From the NCBI RefSeq assembly GCF_001427025.1, contig NZ_LMGA01000001.1, positions 740,455-804,454 of the forward strand: DNA of 64,000 nucleotides, read 5' to 3'. Source of the DNA: Mesorhizobium sp. Root554. Its GTDB lineage: Bacteria; Pseudomonadota; Alphaproteobacteria; Rhizobiales; Rhizobiaceae. How positions within the stretch are numbered: position 1 is the first letter of the stretch; each line of letters begins with the position of its first letter. Positions 54,756-64,000 of this stretch are shown here, piece after piece. Position numbers and translations under genes: made by a program. Below the pieces are notes generated by a model that worked only from the letters and a program-made list of their open reading frames with translations, was not told where the DNA came from and did not search any database.

Positions 54756-57467
54756 CTACCATCTGACGTTCAAGCCGAGATTGCCTTCGAACACCTCGCG
54801 ATTTGGCCCGCTGACCTCGGTCGTGTAGTCGGCGGTGGCGAACAGGCTTACGCTTTCGTTCATCTTGGCGACGATGCCGCCGCCGAACTCCAGCGACGTC
54901 CCGCCGCGTTCGGTAACGATCGGATCGGCATCGAACCGCACCGTGTCCGAGCCGTCGAATTCGTGCCAGAGATTGACCTTCAAATAAGGCTGGAGCTCGG
55001 TTCCGCCGAGATCGTAGGTGCCTTGCAGCCGGGCGCCAAGACGACCGGTGACGCCATTGTCGATATCGAAGCCCACTGCGGAGAAGCGATCGTGCGTGTC
55101 GTCCAGCGACATGTGGCGCCAGACGAGCTGGGCCTGCGGCTCCAGCATCCACCCATTGGCGATCACGATCGGATACCCGCCTTCGAGCGAGGCCGTCACA
55201 CCGGCGCCATCGATGTCGATGCCTTCGCCGGCGTCCGATTTGGCGTTGCCGTCGAACCAGCTGCCCATCAACACCGCGTCGACATACCAGCCAGATGGGC
55301 CGACATGGGTGTAATAACCGCCAAAACTGGTCGCCGACATGTCCAGGCTGCCGACCTGCAGATTGTTCCAGCCGATGGCCTGGCCGCGGATATCGCCGGA
55401 GGCGTTGGCATACCCAAGGAACAATCCGGCCCGGTTGCGTCCGCCACCGGTATTGTCCCAGCCGAAGATGTCCGTCCCGGCCTGGAAGCCGTAGATGCTG
55501 CCGTCGAATGAAGGCGCGACCGTTCCATCCCACGATGCCTTGACCGATTGGCCGAACACGCGTGCCCAGCCGGCCGACAGGAGACCTGTGCCTGGCAGCA
55601 GGCTCTGTTCGCCGCGCCGCTCGTGGAACGTGCCAAGCGTCGCCATCGCCAGCTCGTGCGAAATGGCAGGCAGCACAGAATAGACCGGCACTTCGACCCG
55701 GTAGAGCGGGACGACGGCGCCTTCCACCGCGGTCGCACCGTCGGTCGGCGGCGTCGCGCCAGGTCCGGGAACCGGAGCGGGGTCCACGGGGAAGGTTGGC
55801 GGTGGGGGTGGCGGCTCGGGTGCCTCGGCCTCGGGCGGCGCCGGAGGCGTCGTTGGCGCGGGGTCTGTTTCATTCACTGGGGGCGTCGGATCGGCAGGGG
55901 GCGTCGTTGCGTCGCCCTCGGTTGGCGGTGGCGGTGGCGGCTCGGTCGCCGGTGGTGGTGGCGGCAACGGCGCCTCGGGCTGTTCCGGCGTCACTTCCGG
56001 CACCGGATCGACCGGCGAGGGCGCAGGCGCCGGCGTTGGCGGGGCCGGAACGTTCACGATGGTCGAACGCAGATAGTAGTTCTGTTCGGTGCCGCCGCTG
56101 ACGCCGCCGCGGAACAGATAATATTCGTATGCGCCTGCGGCCACCCGGTCGCCAAGTCCGAAAGCGCCGTCCTGGGTCGTCGCGCCGTTGATCGCCTCGA
56201 CCACCAGAATGCCGTCGAGCACGGTTGCGCCGCCCGCGCCGTCGGCATTACGGACGACGATCGAGGTCGTTCCAGTGGCTGCGCCCTCGGAGATGACGAG
56301 CTTGTCGCTGGCGGACGTATCGTCTCCAAGCACCGTATCGAGCAGCAGCACGCCGCCATTGCCGGTGTAGTTGCCGTTGATCGTCAGGATATCGGAGGTG
56401 CTGGGGCCGCCATTGGTTAGGTCGATGCGACCGGCGTTCACGACAGACGCCAATTGTCCCGCGATGAATGGCGAAATCGTCGCATTCATGCCGCCGGCGA
56501 ACACGGTACTGGTTGAATCGACCGTCAGTTCGCCGGTGCCTGTGCCTGTGTCGCCCAGCACCAGCGCCCCGTCGAGGGTCAACTCGGTGTCGTTGGTCGC
56601 CGCGACGGTTTCCCAGTTCTGCAGGCGGGCAATGTCGTCCAGCGTCACGTTGGAAAGCGTCAGCCGGTCGTTGTCGAGCCCGCCATTGATCGCGTCGGTC
56701 TCGCCGAGATTGGCATTGGTCAGATTGGTGAGATTGGCGATATCGTTGCCGGCGCCCATATCGATCGTGCCGTAGACGATGCCGCCGCCGGACCAGTCCA
56801 CCGTATCGGTGCCGAAACTCATCAGCACATTGCCGCCGACCGAGCCGCCGGTCATGGTGAAGGTGTCGGTGCCGCCGCTGACGCTGACATTGCCGCCGAT
56901 CGTGCCGTTGGAGATGATGATCGTGTCGTTGCCGAAGCCGGCGACGAGGTTCTTGTCGATGGTGCCGCCAGACATGTCGAATGTGTTGTCGTCGAGCTTC
57001 ATGTTGACCCGGCCAATCCGGCCGCCGGTCATCACGGCGTAGTCGCCGTCATCGAAGAAATCGACGATCCGCCCGCCTTCCATGCGGAAGGTATCGAGAT
57101 TGTCGCCCTGGTTGAGCGACTGGACCACGCCGCCGGTCATGACGAAATCGTCGGTGCCGCTGCCCTGCTGGACGTTGCCGGTGATGGTGCCGCCGCCGAT
57201 GACGATGGCATCTGCGCCAGCGCCGAACACGACGGTTCCGTCGATGGTGCCTGTCCCTCCTGTGGGCATTTGCAAGGCGTTGTCGCCGCCCGGATCGTTC
57301 AGACCGAGGGCGGTGCCACTGTCACAAATGTAAGTGTCGTTGCCGGCCGTGGGCGCGAACGTGCATGCGGCAAGGGCCGGTGCGGTGTGGAGAAGCGCCG
57401 AGAACGAGAGGGCCCCGAGAGAAGTCGAACAGAGCAGGGTGCGATGTAGCGAGATTCGAAGCGGCAT
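54756..57467 (-). CDS. Autotransporter (type Va secretion) with repetitive passenger
   Basis: The 903-residue protein has a signal peptide (residues 1-34, ending APALAA). The passenger (about 35-465) has glycine-rich repeats of the form GGTIxGNVxxGxGxDxFxMTGG, typical of a beta-helix. A proline/glutamate/alanine-rich linker spans about 470-575. The C-terminal barrel (about 610-903) begins LSAGWARVFGQSVK and ends LGLNVRW. It should display or release its passenger at the cell surface, perhaps for adhesion. ATG 57467 with GGAGGG upstream is chosen over TTG 57584. Confidence 0.87.
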   Translation of the reverse strand: MPLRISLHRTLLCSTSLGALSFSALLHTAPALAACTFAPTAGNDTYICDSGTALGLNDPGGDNALQMPTGGTGTIDGTVVFGAGADAIVIGGGTITGNVQQGSGTDDFVMTGGVVQSLNQGDNLDTFRMEGGRIVDFFDDGDYAVMTGGRIGRVNMKLDDNTFDMSGGTIDKNLVAGFGNDTIIISNGTIGGNVSVSGGTDTFTMTGGSVGGNVLMSFGTDTVDWSGGGIVYGTIDMGAGNDIANLTNLTNANLGETDAINGGLDNDRLTLSNVTLDDIARLQNWETVAATNDTELTLDGALVLGDTGTGTGELTVDSTSTVFAGGMNATISPFIAGQLASVVNAGRIDLTNGGPSTSDILTINGNYTGNGGVLLLDTVLGDDTSASDKLVISEGAATGTTSIVVRNADGAGGATVLDGILVVEAINGATTQDGAFGLGDRVAAGAYEYYLFRGGVSGGTEQNYYLRSTIVNVPAPPTPAPAPSPVDPVPEVTPEQPEAPLPPPPPATEPPPPPPTEGDATTPPADPTPPVNETDPAPTTPPAPPEAEAPEPPPPPPTFPVDPAPVPGPGATPPTDGATAVEGAVVPLYRVEVPVYSVLPAISHELAMATLGTFHERRGEQSLLPGTGLLSAGWARVFGQSVKASWDGTVAPSFDGSIYGFQAGTDIFGWDNTGGGRNRAGLFLGYANASGDIRGQAIGWNNLQVGSLDMSATSFGGYYTHVGPSGWYVDAVLMGSWFDGNAKSDAGEGIDIDGAGVTASLEGGYPIVIANGWMLEPQAQLVWRHMSLDDTHDRFSAVGFDIDNGVTGRLGARLQGTYDLGGTELQPYLKVNLWHEFDGSDTVRFDADPIVTERGGTSLEFGGGIVAKMNESVSLFATADYTTEVSGPNREVFEGNLGLNVRW

Positions 57468-57680
57468 GATCCCTCCGGTTGTGCGGCAGTTCTCCATCCC
57501 ATTCGATTCATCCCCGACACGAAAAAGACATGATTTGGACGAGGCCGCAATCCAAATCGGCCCAACAAAGTGAACGTGGTGCAAACGAACAGGTTAATTT
57601 CGCGCGTGGCCGATGACACTGTCCAATGGCTCATGCTAAGGCGCTGCCAGATTCTAGGCTCTGGCTGAAAGGTGCACGCA

Positions 57681-58979
<1,299 letters not shown>

Positions 58980-59100
58980 CGCTGCGTCCGCGTCGCTCGC
59001 CAGCGGCGCGGACGTCAATGTCGATGATCGGCGGCCAGCGCTTCGGGGCCGTCGGTCCGGGCATCAAAGGCTCAGACATAGGCAATTGATCGATCGAAGA

Positions 59101-59679
59101 ATGACCGACACCTTTGGCAAGACCGTACGGCTGGTCGCGCTCCTGAACCTCGGCTATTTCGGGATTGAATTTGCCGCGGCCATCTGGGTCGGATCGGTAT
59201 CGCTTTTCGCCGACAGCATCGATTTTCTCGAAGATGCCTCCGTCAATTTCCTGATCCTGGCAGCGCTGGGTTGGTCGATCCGGAATAGGGCGCGGCTTGG
59301 AATGGCGTTGGCGGGGATACTGTTGATTCCGGCCCTGGCGACCCTTTGGACGGCCTGGGAGAAATTCAACGTACCGGTTCCGCCAGCGCCCGTTCCACTG
59401 GCGGTCACAGCTTTGGGCGCCATTGTCGTCAATTTTTCCTGCGCGCTCATGCTGGCTCGTTTTCGTCATGCCGGCGGCAGCCTTGCCAATGCAGCGTTTC
59501 TGTCCGCGCGCAACGATGTTCTGGCGAATGCCGCGATCATCGCAGCGGGTTTGGTTACGGCATTCGTCTGGAAATCGGCGTGGCCGGATATTGTCGTTGG
59601 CCTTGCCATCGCCGTGCTGAACGCGGACGCGGCTCGCGAGGTTTTCACCGCCGCCAGACGCGAACACGCCGAAAGCTAG
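59101..59679 (+). CDS. CDF-like cation transporter, membrane domain only
   Basis: The 192-residue protein has about five to six hydrophobic helices. Its first acidic site FADSIDFLEDASVNF and the later NDVLANAAIIAAG resemble the metal sites of cation diffusion facilitators. The usual cytoplasmic C-terminal domain is missing, as in short CDF relatives. The ion is unknown. ATG 59101 is chosen over TTG 59086. It stands between glyA and nrdR. Confidence 0.72.
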   Translation: MTDTFGKTVRLVALLNLGYFGIEFAAAIWVGSVSLFADSIDFLEDASVNFLILAALGWSIRNRARLGMALAGILLIPALATLWTAWEKFNVPVPPAPVPLAVTALGAIVVNFSCALMLARFRHAGGSLANAAFLSARNDVLANAAIIAAGLVTAFVWKSAWPDIVVGLAIAVLNADAAREVFTAARREHAES

Positions 59680-59804
59680 CCACTCCGGGGCAGTTGATTT
59701 CCCGGACGGCCGCCATCACATCTCCATCGAGTATTGTGGACTTTGATTCCGCCCGCAAAAGCCTCTAAGCCTTCAACCGACCGAGTCCCAACGCCAGGCC
59801 GCCC

Positions 59805-60272
59805 ATGCGCTGTCCCTATTGCCAGTCCGAAGACACGCAGGTGAAGGATTCGCGCCCGGCGGAGGACGGCGCGGCCATCCGCCGCCGACGCGTCTGCCCC
59901 GATTGCGGCGGCCGTTTCACCACCTTCGAGCGCGTGCAGCTGCGCGATCTGGTCGTCGTCAAGAAATCCGGCCGCAAGGTACCCTTCGACCGTGACAAGC
60001 TGCTGCGTTCGGTCGAGACGGCGGTGCGCAAGCGCAATGTCGATCCCGAGCGCATAGACCGCGCGGTCACCGGCATCGTGCGCCAGCTCGAAAGCTCCGG
60101 AGAGACCGAAATTCCGTCGGCGGAGGTCGGCCGGCTGGTGATGGACGCGTTGAAATCGCTCGATGATGTCGCCTATGTCCGCTTTGCCTCCGTGTACCGC
60201 AATTTCCGCGAGGCGAAGGACTTCCATGACGTGCTGGGCGAACTGAAAGGCGACGAGGAAACGGCGGAGTGA
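59805..60272 (+). CDS. nrdR: Transcriptional repressor NrdR
   Basis: The 155-residue protein has a zinc ribbon (Cys3, Cys6, Cys31, Cys34 in [10 protein letters not shown] and [10 protein letters not shown]) and an ATP-cone domain starting [20 protein letters not shown]. It represses ribonucleotide reductase genes in response to (d)ATP. It overlaps ribD by four bases. Confidence 0.97.
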   Translation: MRCPYCQSEDTQVKDSRPAEDGAAIRRRRVCPDCGGRFTTFERVQLRDLVVVKKSGRKVPFDRDKLLRSVETAVRKRNVDPERIDRAVTGIVRQLESSGETEIPSAEVGRLVMDALKSLDDVAYVRFASVYRNFREAKDFHDVLGELKGDEETAE

Positions 60273-61393
60273 CCGCGAAGGATCGTGCAGGGTTGGAGAC
60301 GCTTGACCGCCGCTACATGGCGGCGGCGCTTCGCCTGTCGCGCCGCAACGCCGGCCGCACCTCCACCAATCCGTCCGTCGGCACGATCATCGTGCGCGAC
60401 GACGGCGCAGGCCCGATGATCGTCGGCACGGGCGTCACCGCGGTCGGCGGGAGGCCGCACGCCGAGACCGAGGCGCTGGCCGAAGCCGGCGATTTGGCGC
60501 GCGGCGCGACCGCTTACGTGACTCTTGAGCCGTGCGCCCATCACGGCAGTACGCCGCCCTGCGCGAATGCGCTCGTCAAGGCAGGCGTCACCCGCGTCGT
60601 CGGCGCGGCCAGCGATCCCGACCCTCGTGTTTCCGGCAAAGGCTACGCCATCCTGCGCGCCGCCGGCATCGAGGTCGTCGAGAAGGTGCTGGTGTCGGAA
60701 GCAGCCGGCCAGATGGCCGGCTACATGAGTCGATCTCTCAGGAAACGGCCGGAAGTGATTCTGAAGCTTGCGCTTTCGAGCGATGGCATGATCGGCGAAC
60801 GAGGCGCCGGGCAGGTTTCCATCACCGGTGAGATCGCCCGTCGCGAGGTCCATCTTCTCCGCGCAGAGGCGGACGCGGTGCTTGTCGGCATCGGCACCGT
60901 CATCGAAGACAATCCGGCACTGACGGTGCGCCTGCCGGGCCTTGAGAATCGTTCGCCCGCCCGCATCGTCCTCGACCGCCAGATAAGGCTGCCCGAAAAC
61001 TCCAGGCTGATCGCCGGCATTGACCGGGTGCCGGTCTATGTCGCCGCCTGCGCGGAAGCCGATGCGCTTCGGCGCGCCACGCTGGAGCGGCTGGGCGTAC
61101 GATTCATCGGCACCGAGACGCACAACGGGCAAGTGGCTCTGCCCGAACTGCTGGAAGATTTGGCCGCGCTGGGCATGGCCAGTGTCCTGATCGAAGGCGG
61201 GGCCAAGGTGGCCAAGGGGTTCCTCGAAGACGGACTTGTCGACCGCATCGTCCTGTTCCGGGGACCCAATGAGATCGGCAAGGGCGGCATCGCTTCACCG
61301 CTCGACGAAAACAGCATTCCCGCCGGTTTCGTCAAGTTGCGCGAGATGAGCTTTGGCGACGATGTTTGCGCCGAATGGGCGAGGGACATCTGA
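60269..61393 (+). CDS. ribD: Riboflavin biosynthesis protein RibD (deaminase/reductase)
   Basis: The 374-residue bifunctional enzyme has an N-terminal deaminase with the zinc site [13 protein letters not shown] and [14 protein letters not shown]. The C-terminal reductase has [14 protein letters not shown] and [13 protein letters not shown]. It carries out the second and third steps of the GTP branch of riboflavin synthesis. It is a GTG start inside nrdR and overlaps ribE at TGATG. Confidence 0.95.
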   Translation: MTAKDRAGLETLDRRYMAAALRLSRRNAGRTSTNPSVGTIIVRDDGAGPMIVGTGVTAVGGRPHAETEALAEAGDLARGATAYVTLEPCAHHGSTPPCANALVKAGVTRVVGAASDPDPRVSGKGYAILRAAGIEVVEKVLVSEAAGQMAGYMSRSLRKRPEVILKLALSSDGMIGERGAGQVSITGEIARREVHLLRAEADAVLVGIGTVIEDNPALTVRLPGLENRSPARIVLDRQIRLPENSRLIAGIDRVPVYVAACAEADALRRATLERLGVRFIGTETHNGQVALPELLEDLAALGMASVLIEGGAKVAKGFLEDGLVDRIVLFRGPNEIGKGGIASPLDENSIPAGFVKLREMSFGDDVCAEWARDI

Positions 61394-62010
61394 TGTTCAC
61401 CGGTATTGTCACTGATGTCGGCACGGTTGCCGCGGTCAAGCCGCTGAAGGAGGGGGTAGGGCTGCGCATCGATACCGCCTACGACCCGGCGACCATCGAC
61501 ATCGGCGCGTCCATCTCCTGCGGTGGCGTCTGCCTGACGGTCACGGCGCTGCCGGAAGCTGGATCGAACGCCCGCTGGTTCGAGGTCGAGGCCTGGGAAG
61601 AGGCCTTGCGGTTGACGACAGCTGCCGGATGGCGCTCCGGAACGCGCGTCAACCTGGAACGCGCGCTCAAGATCGGCGACGAACTCGGCGGTCACATCGT
61701 TTCCGGGCATGTCGATGGGACGGCGGAGATCGTCGAGCGCAAGGATGAGGGCGACGCCGTGCGCTTTACACTGGAAACGCCGCGCGAGCTGGCAAAATTC
61801 ATCGCGCCCAAGGGATCGGTGGCGCTGGACGGCACCTCGCTGACAGTCAACAGGGTGGAGGGGACCCGTTTCGACGTGCTTTTGATCCATCATTCCTTGC
61901 AGGTCACGACCTGGGGCGAGCGCCGGGCCGGCGACCGCGTCAACCTGGAGATCGACACCATGGCGCGTTATGCCGCCCGGTTGGCCGAGGCGGCGAAAGA
62001 AGGGCTTTGA
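61393..62010 (+). CDS. ribE: Riboflavin synthase alpha subunit
   Basis: The 205-residue protein begins [12 protein letters not shown] and has two lumazine-binding repeats, marked by SCGGVCLTV and VALDGTSLTVN, with GGHIVSGHVDG between. It dismutates two lumazines into riboflavin. ATG 61393 overlaps the ribD stop; the frame is open from 61366. Confidence 0.95.
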   Translation: MFTGIVTDVGTVAAVKPLKEGVGLRIDTAYDPATIDIGASISCGGVCLTVTALPEAGSNARWFEVEAWEEALRLTTAAGWRSGTRVNLERALKIGDELGGHIVSGHVDGTAEIVERKDEGDAVRFTLETPRELAKFIAPKGSVALDGTSLTVNRVEGTRFDVLLIHHSLQVTTWGERRAGDRVNLEIDTMARYAARLAEAAKEGL

Positions 62011-62103
62011 GCCTCTGGAGGCGATTTCACGGGCCCGCTTCTCGACAGCGCTTGCGGTCCGCGCCGCTTCGGCCTAAGTCCAGCGGCAATTCCGGAGACC
62101 TTG

Positions 62104-62598
62104 ATGGCTGGCATATCCGAACACGGCAAGGCGTTCATTCGCCCGCAGAAGAAGGCGCATCTTCTGATCGTCGAGGCGCGTTTCCACGACGATCTCGCTG
62201 ATGCGCTGCTCGATGGCGCGACCAGTGCGTTGAAAGAGGCAGGCGCGACCTATGAGGTCGTGACGGTGCCGGGTTCTCTGGAAATTCCCGCAGTCATCAC
62301 CTTCGCGCTCGACGGCGCGGCGGAAGGCGGAACGGACTATGACGGTTTCGTCGCGCTCGGCACCGTCGTGCGGGGTGACACCTATCATTTCGACATCGTC
62401 GCCAATGAATCGAGCCGTGCTCTGATGGACCTTTCCATTCAGGAATCGATCGCCATCGGCAACGGCATTCTCACCACCGAGAATGATGAACAGGCCTGGG
62501 CGCGTGCAAAAAAGAGCGAAGGCGACAAGGGCGGCTTCGCCGCGCGCGCCGCCCTGACCATGATTGCGCTGAAGGAACGGCTGGGAGGCAAGCCGTGA
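62104..62598 (+). CDS. ribH: 6,7-dimethyl-8-ribityllumazine synthase
   Basis: The 164-residue protein has the lumazine synthase blocks [37 protein letters not shown] and the His-containing active site. [14 protein letters not shown] follows. It makes the substrate of RibE. ATG 62104 follows CCGGAGA; a TTG lies one codon upstream. It overlaps nusB by four bases. Confidence 0.95.
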   Translation: MAGISEHGKAFIRPQKKAHLLIVEARFHDDLADALLDGATSALKEAGATYEVVTVPGSLEIPAVITFALDGAAEGGTDYDGFVALGTVVRGDTYHFDIVANESSRALMDLSIQESIAIGNGILTTENDEQAWARAKKSEGDKGGFAARAALTMIALKERLGGKP

Positions 62599-63089
62599 GC
62601 GAGCCGGCTTCTCCGGAGCAGACCGGCCGCCAGGCCAACAAGCGCGGTGCGGCAAGGCTCGCGGCGGTCCAGGCGCTCTACCAGATGGATGTGGCGGGAA
62701 GCGGCCTGCTGGAGATCACGGCGGAATACGAAGCCTTCCGCCTCGGCAAGGAGGTCGACGGCGCACTCTATCGAGAAGCCGACGCGCAATGGTTCCGCGC
62801 CATTCTCGCCGGCGTGGTGGAAAACCAGAAGTTTGTCGACCCGGTAATCCGCCAGGCGCTGACTGAGGACTGGCCGCTTTCGCGGCTGGATTCCACCCTG
62901 CGCGCCATCCTTCGCGCCGGCGTCTATGAGTTGATGAAACGACCCGACGTGCCTGTCGCCGTCATCGTCTCGGAATATGTCGACATCGCCAAGGCGTTCT
63001 ATTCAGAGGACGAGCCGAAGCTGGTCAATGCGGTGCTGGACCGCGTGTCGCGCCGGGTTCGCGGCGAAGGCCGGGGCAGGGACGCCTGA
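62595..63089 (+). CDS. nusB: Transcription antitermination factor NusB
   Basis: The 164-residue protein starts with GTG and has [19 protein letters not shown], then [20 protein letters not shown] and [27 protein letters not shown], the NusB signature. It pairs with S10 (rpsJ, at the start of this window) in rRNA antitermination. It overlaps ribH. Confidence 0.96.
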   Translation: MSEPASPEQTGRQANKRGAARLAAVQALYQMDVAGSGLLEITAEYEAFRLGKEVDGALYREADAQWFRAILAGVVENQKFVDPVIRQALTEDWPLSRLDSTLRAILRAGVYELMKRPDVPVAVIVSEYVDIAKAFYSEDEPKLVNAVLDRVSRRVRGEGRGRDA

Positions 63090-63184
63090 GACATACTTCC
63101 GCTGGGCCAGCCGCTGGTTCGCCGTGTCATGATGCTCCTGGGCACAGCGGCTTCTAGCGTCGAACCGGGGATCCGGAGATTCGC

Positions 63185-64000
63185 ATGACCGCCATCGCCA
63201 TCGAACCGGCAAGGGAAGCGCGGCGCACGGCGCTGATCCTCGCAGCGGCGCAAGCAATCGTCGGCTCCGCCGCGCCGATCGCGATTTCCATCGGCGCGCT
63301 CGTTGGGCATTACCTGCTCGGCCCGGACAAATCGCTGGCGACGCTGCCGATCACTGGCTTCAACCTGGGCGTGGCCCTGGGCGCCTTGCCCGCCGCCGCC
63401 ATCATCCGGGGGCTTGGCCAGCGAAACGGCTTCATGACCGGCACGCTTTTCACCGCTCTTGGCGGCCTCGTGGCGACGCTGGCATTGTTTGGAAGCAGCT
63501 TCTGGCTGTTTGCCGCCGGCCTGCTGGTGGTCGGCCTCGGCAGCTCGTTCGTGCAGCAGTTCCGCTTTGCCGCCGCGGACAACGCGCCGCCGGAATTCAA
63601 GGCGCGCGCCATTTCCTTCGTTCTCGCCGGCGGCGTCATCACCGCGATCCTCGGTCCGCAGATCGTGATCTTCACCCGCGAATTGCTGGCGCCGGTGATG
63701 TTCGCCGGTTCCTTCGCGGCAATTCTCGGCCTCGCTGCCGTCGGCGCGATCCTGCTGTCGTTTCTGCGCGTTCCGGCGACAGCCGGCGGGAAAATCGAGA
63801 CGGTGGCCAGCGATGCGCGGCCGCTGACGGAGATCATAACCCGTCCGCGCTTCATCGTCGCCATGTTGTGCGGTGTCGGCAGCTATACGCTGATGAGCTT
63901 CGTCATGACCGGCGCGCCCCTGGCGATGGTCGGCTGCGGGCTGTCCACCGACGATGCCACGCTCGGCATTTCCTGGCATGTAATGGCGATGTTCGGGCCG
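63185..64000 (+). CDS. MFS transporter (partial, runs off the window)
   Basis: An ATG at 63185 opens a frame of 272 codons without a stop to the window end. The product has repeated hydrophobic helices, beginning with LILAAAQAIVGSAAPIAISI. GLGQRNGFMTG lies in the loop after helix 2, and LVVGLGSSFVQQFRFAAAD follows. The pattern is that of a twelve-helix MFS permease. GGAG lies about 7-10 bases before the ATG. Substrate and C-terminus are unknown. Confidence 0.8.
   Translation, partial: MTAIAIEPAREARRTALILAAAQAIVGSAAPIAISIGALVGHYLLGPDKSLATLPITGFNLGVALGALPAAAIIRGLGQRNGFMTGTLFTALGGLVATLALFGSSFWLFAAGLLVVGLGSSFVQQFRFAAADNAPPEFKARAISFVLAGGVITAILGPQIVIFTRELLAPVMFAGSFAAILGLAAVGAILLSFLRVPATAGGKIETVASDARPLTEIITRPRFIVAMLCGVGSYTLMSFVMTGAPLAMVGCGLSTDDATLGISWHVMAMFGP

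Noticed and set aside
60000..62104. FMN riboswitch in the riboflavin genes
   Set aside because: The genes overlap or lie close together and no conserved FMN aptamer blocks were seen before ribE or ribH.

Overview
This window reads as chromosomal DNA from an alphaproteobacterium of the Hyphomicrobiales, most like Phyllobacteriaceae (Mesorhizobium/Aminobacter type). The evidence is lineage-typical gene content: the S10-spc-alpha ribosomal super-operon with secY-adk, a divergent gstI/glnII pair behind a sigma-54 promoter, glnB-glnA, exoR, ldtR-ldtP, a DUF930 gene, ATP12 and nrdR-ribD-ribE-ribH-nusB. GC content is high almost throughout. No rRNA, tRNA, CRISPR array, insertion sequence or prophage was recognised.

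Layout. 1-14.9 kb: the last seven codons of tuf, then 24 ribosomal protein genes plus secY, adk and rpoA, all on +, closed by a strong terminator. Eight spacers in this block are unusually long (about 100-205 bp) and each holds a hairpin, a RIME-like element or heptamer repeats. 15.0-18.6 kb: an accessory patch with a two-gene cassette of unknown function (a 582-residue protein with one central membrane segment and a partner with a CARDB/Ig-like domain), facing a lower-GC gene that looks frameshifted. 18.6-28.1 kb: secreted ankyrin protein, Tat-exported PhoX phosphatase with a candidate PHO box, DegP-type protease, rarA, DUF930/TonB-like protein, fluoride channel, RluC-type pseudouridine synthase and ATP12. 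28.3-30.2 kb: an MHS-type transporter carrying an unusual ~190-residue extracytoplasmic insertion.

30.2-39.1 kb is rich in nitrogen control and signalling. It has gstI/glnII, a GGDEF-EAL protein divergent from a PhcB-like methyltransferase, an AmpR-like regulator divergent from a subclass B3 metallo-beta-lactamase, and glnB-glnA with its own sigma-54-like promoter. 39.4-46.8 kb: bifunctional NAD(P)HX repair enzyme, valS, a FadL-family outer-membrane protein and exoR. 46.8-54.7 kb: DUF423, an MFS exporter, a LuxR-type regulator, hemB, 3-hydroxyisobutyryl-CoA hydrolase with a small membrane protein, and ldtR-ldtP (cell-wall L,D-transpeptidase control). 54.7-64.0 kb: an autotransporter with a long proline-rich linker, glyA, a CDF-like membrane protein, nrdR, the riboflavin genes with nusB, and an MFS transporter cut by the window end.

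No wholly new system can be proven from sequence alone. The best candidates for undescribed biology are the two-gene cassette at 14,997-17,756, the transporter insertion, the PhcB-like/c-di-GMP divergent pair and the repeated insertion of structured elements inside the ribosomal operon.
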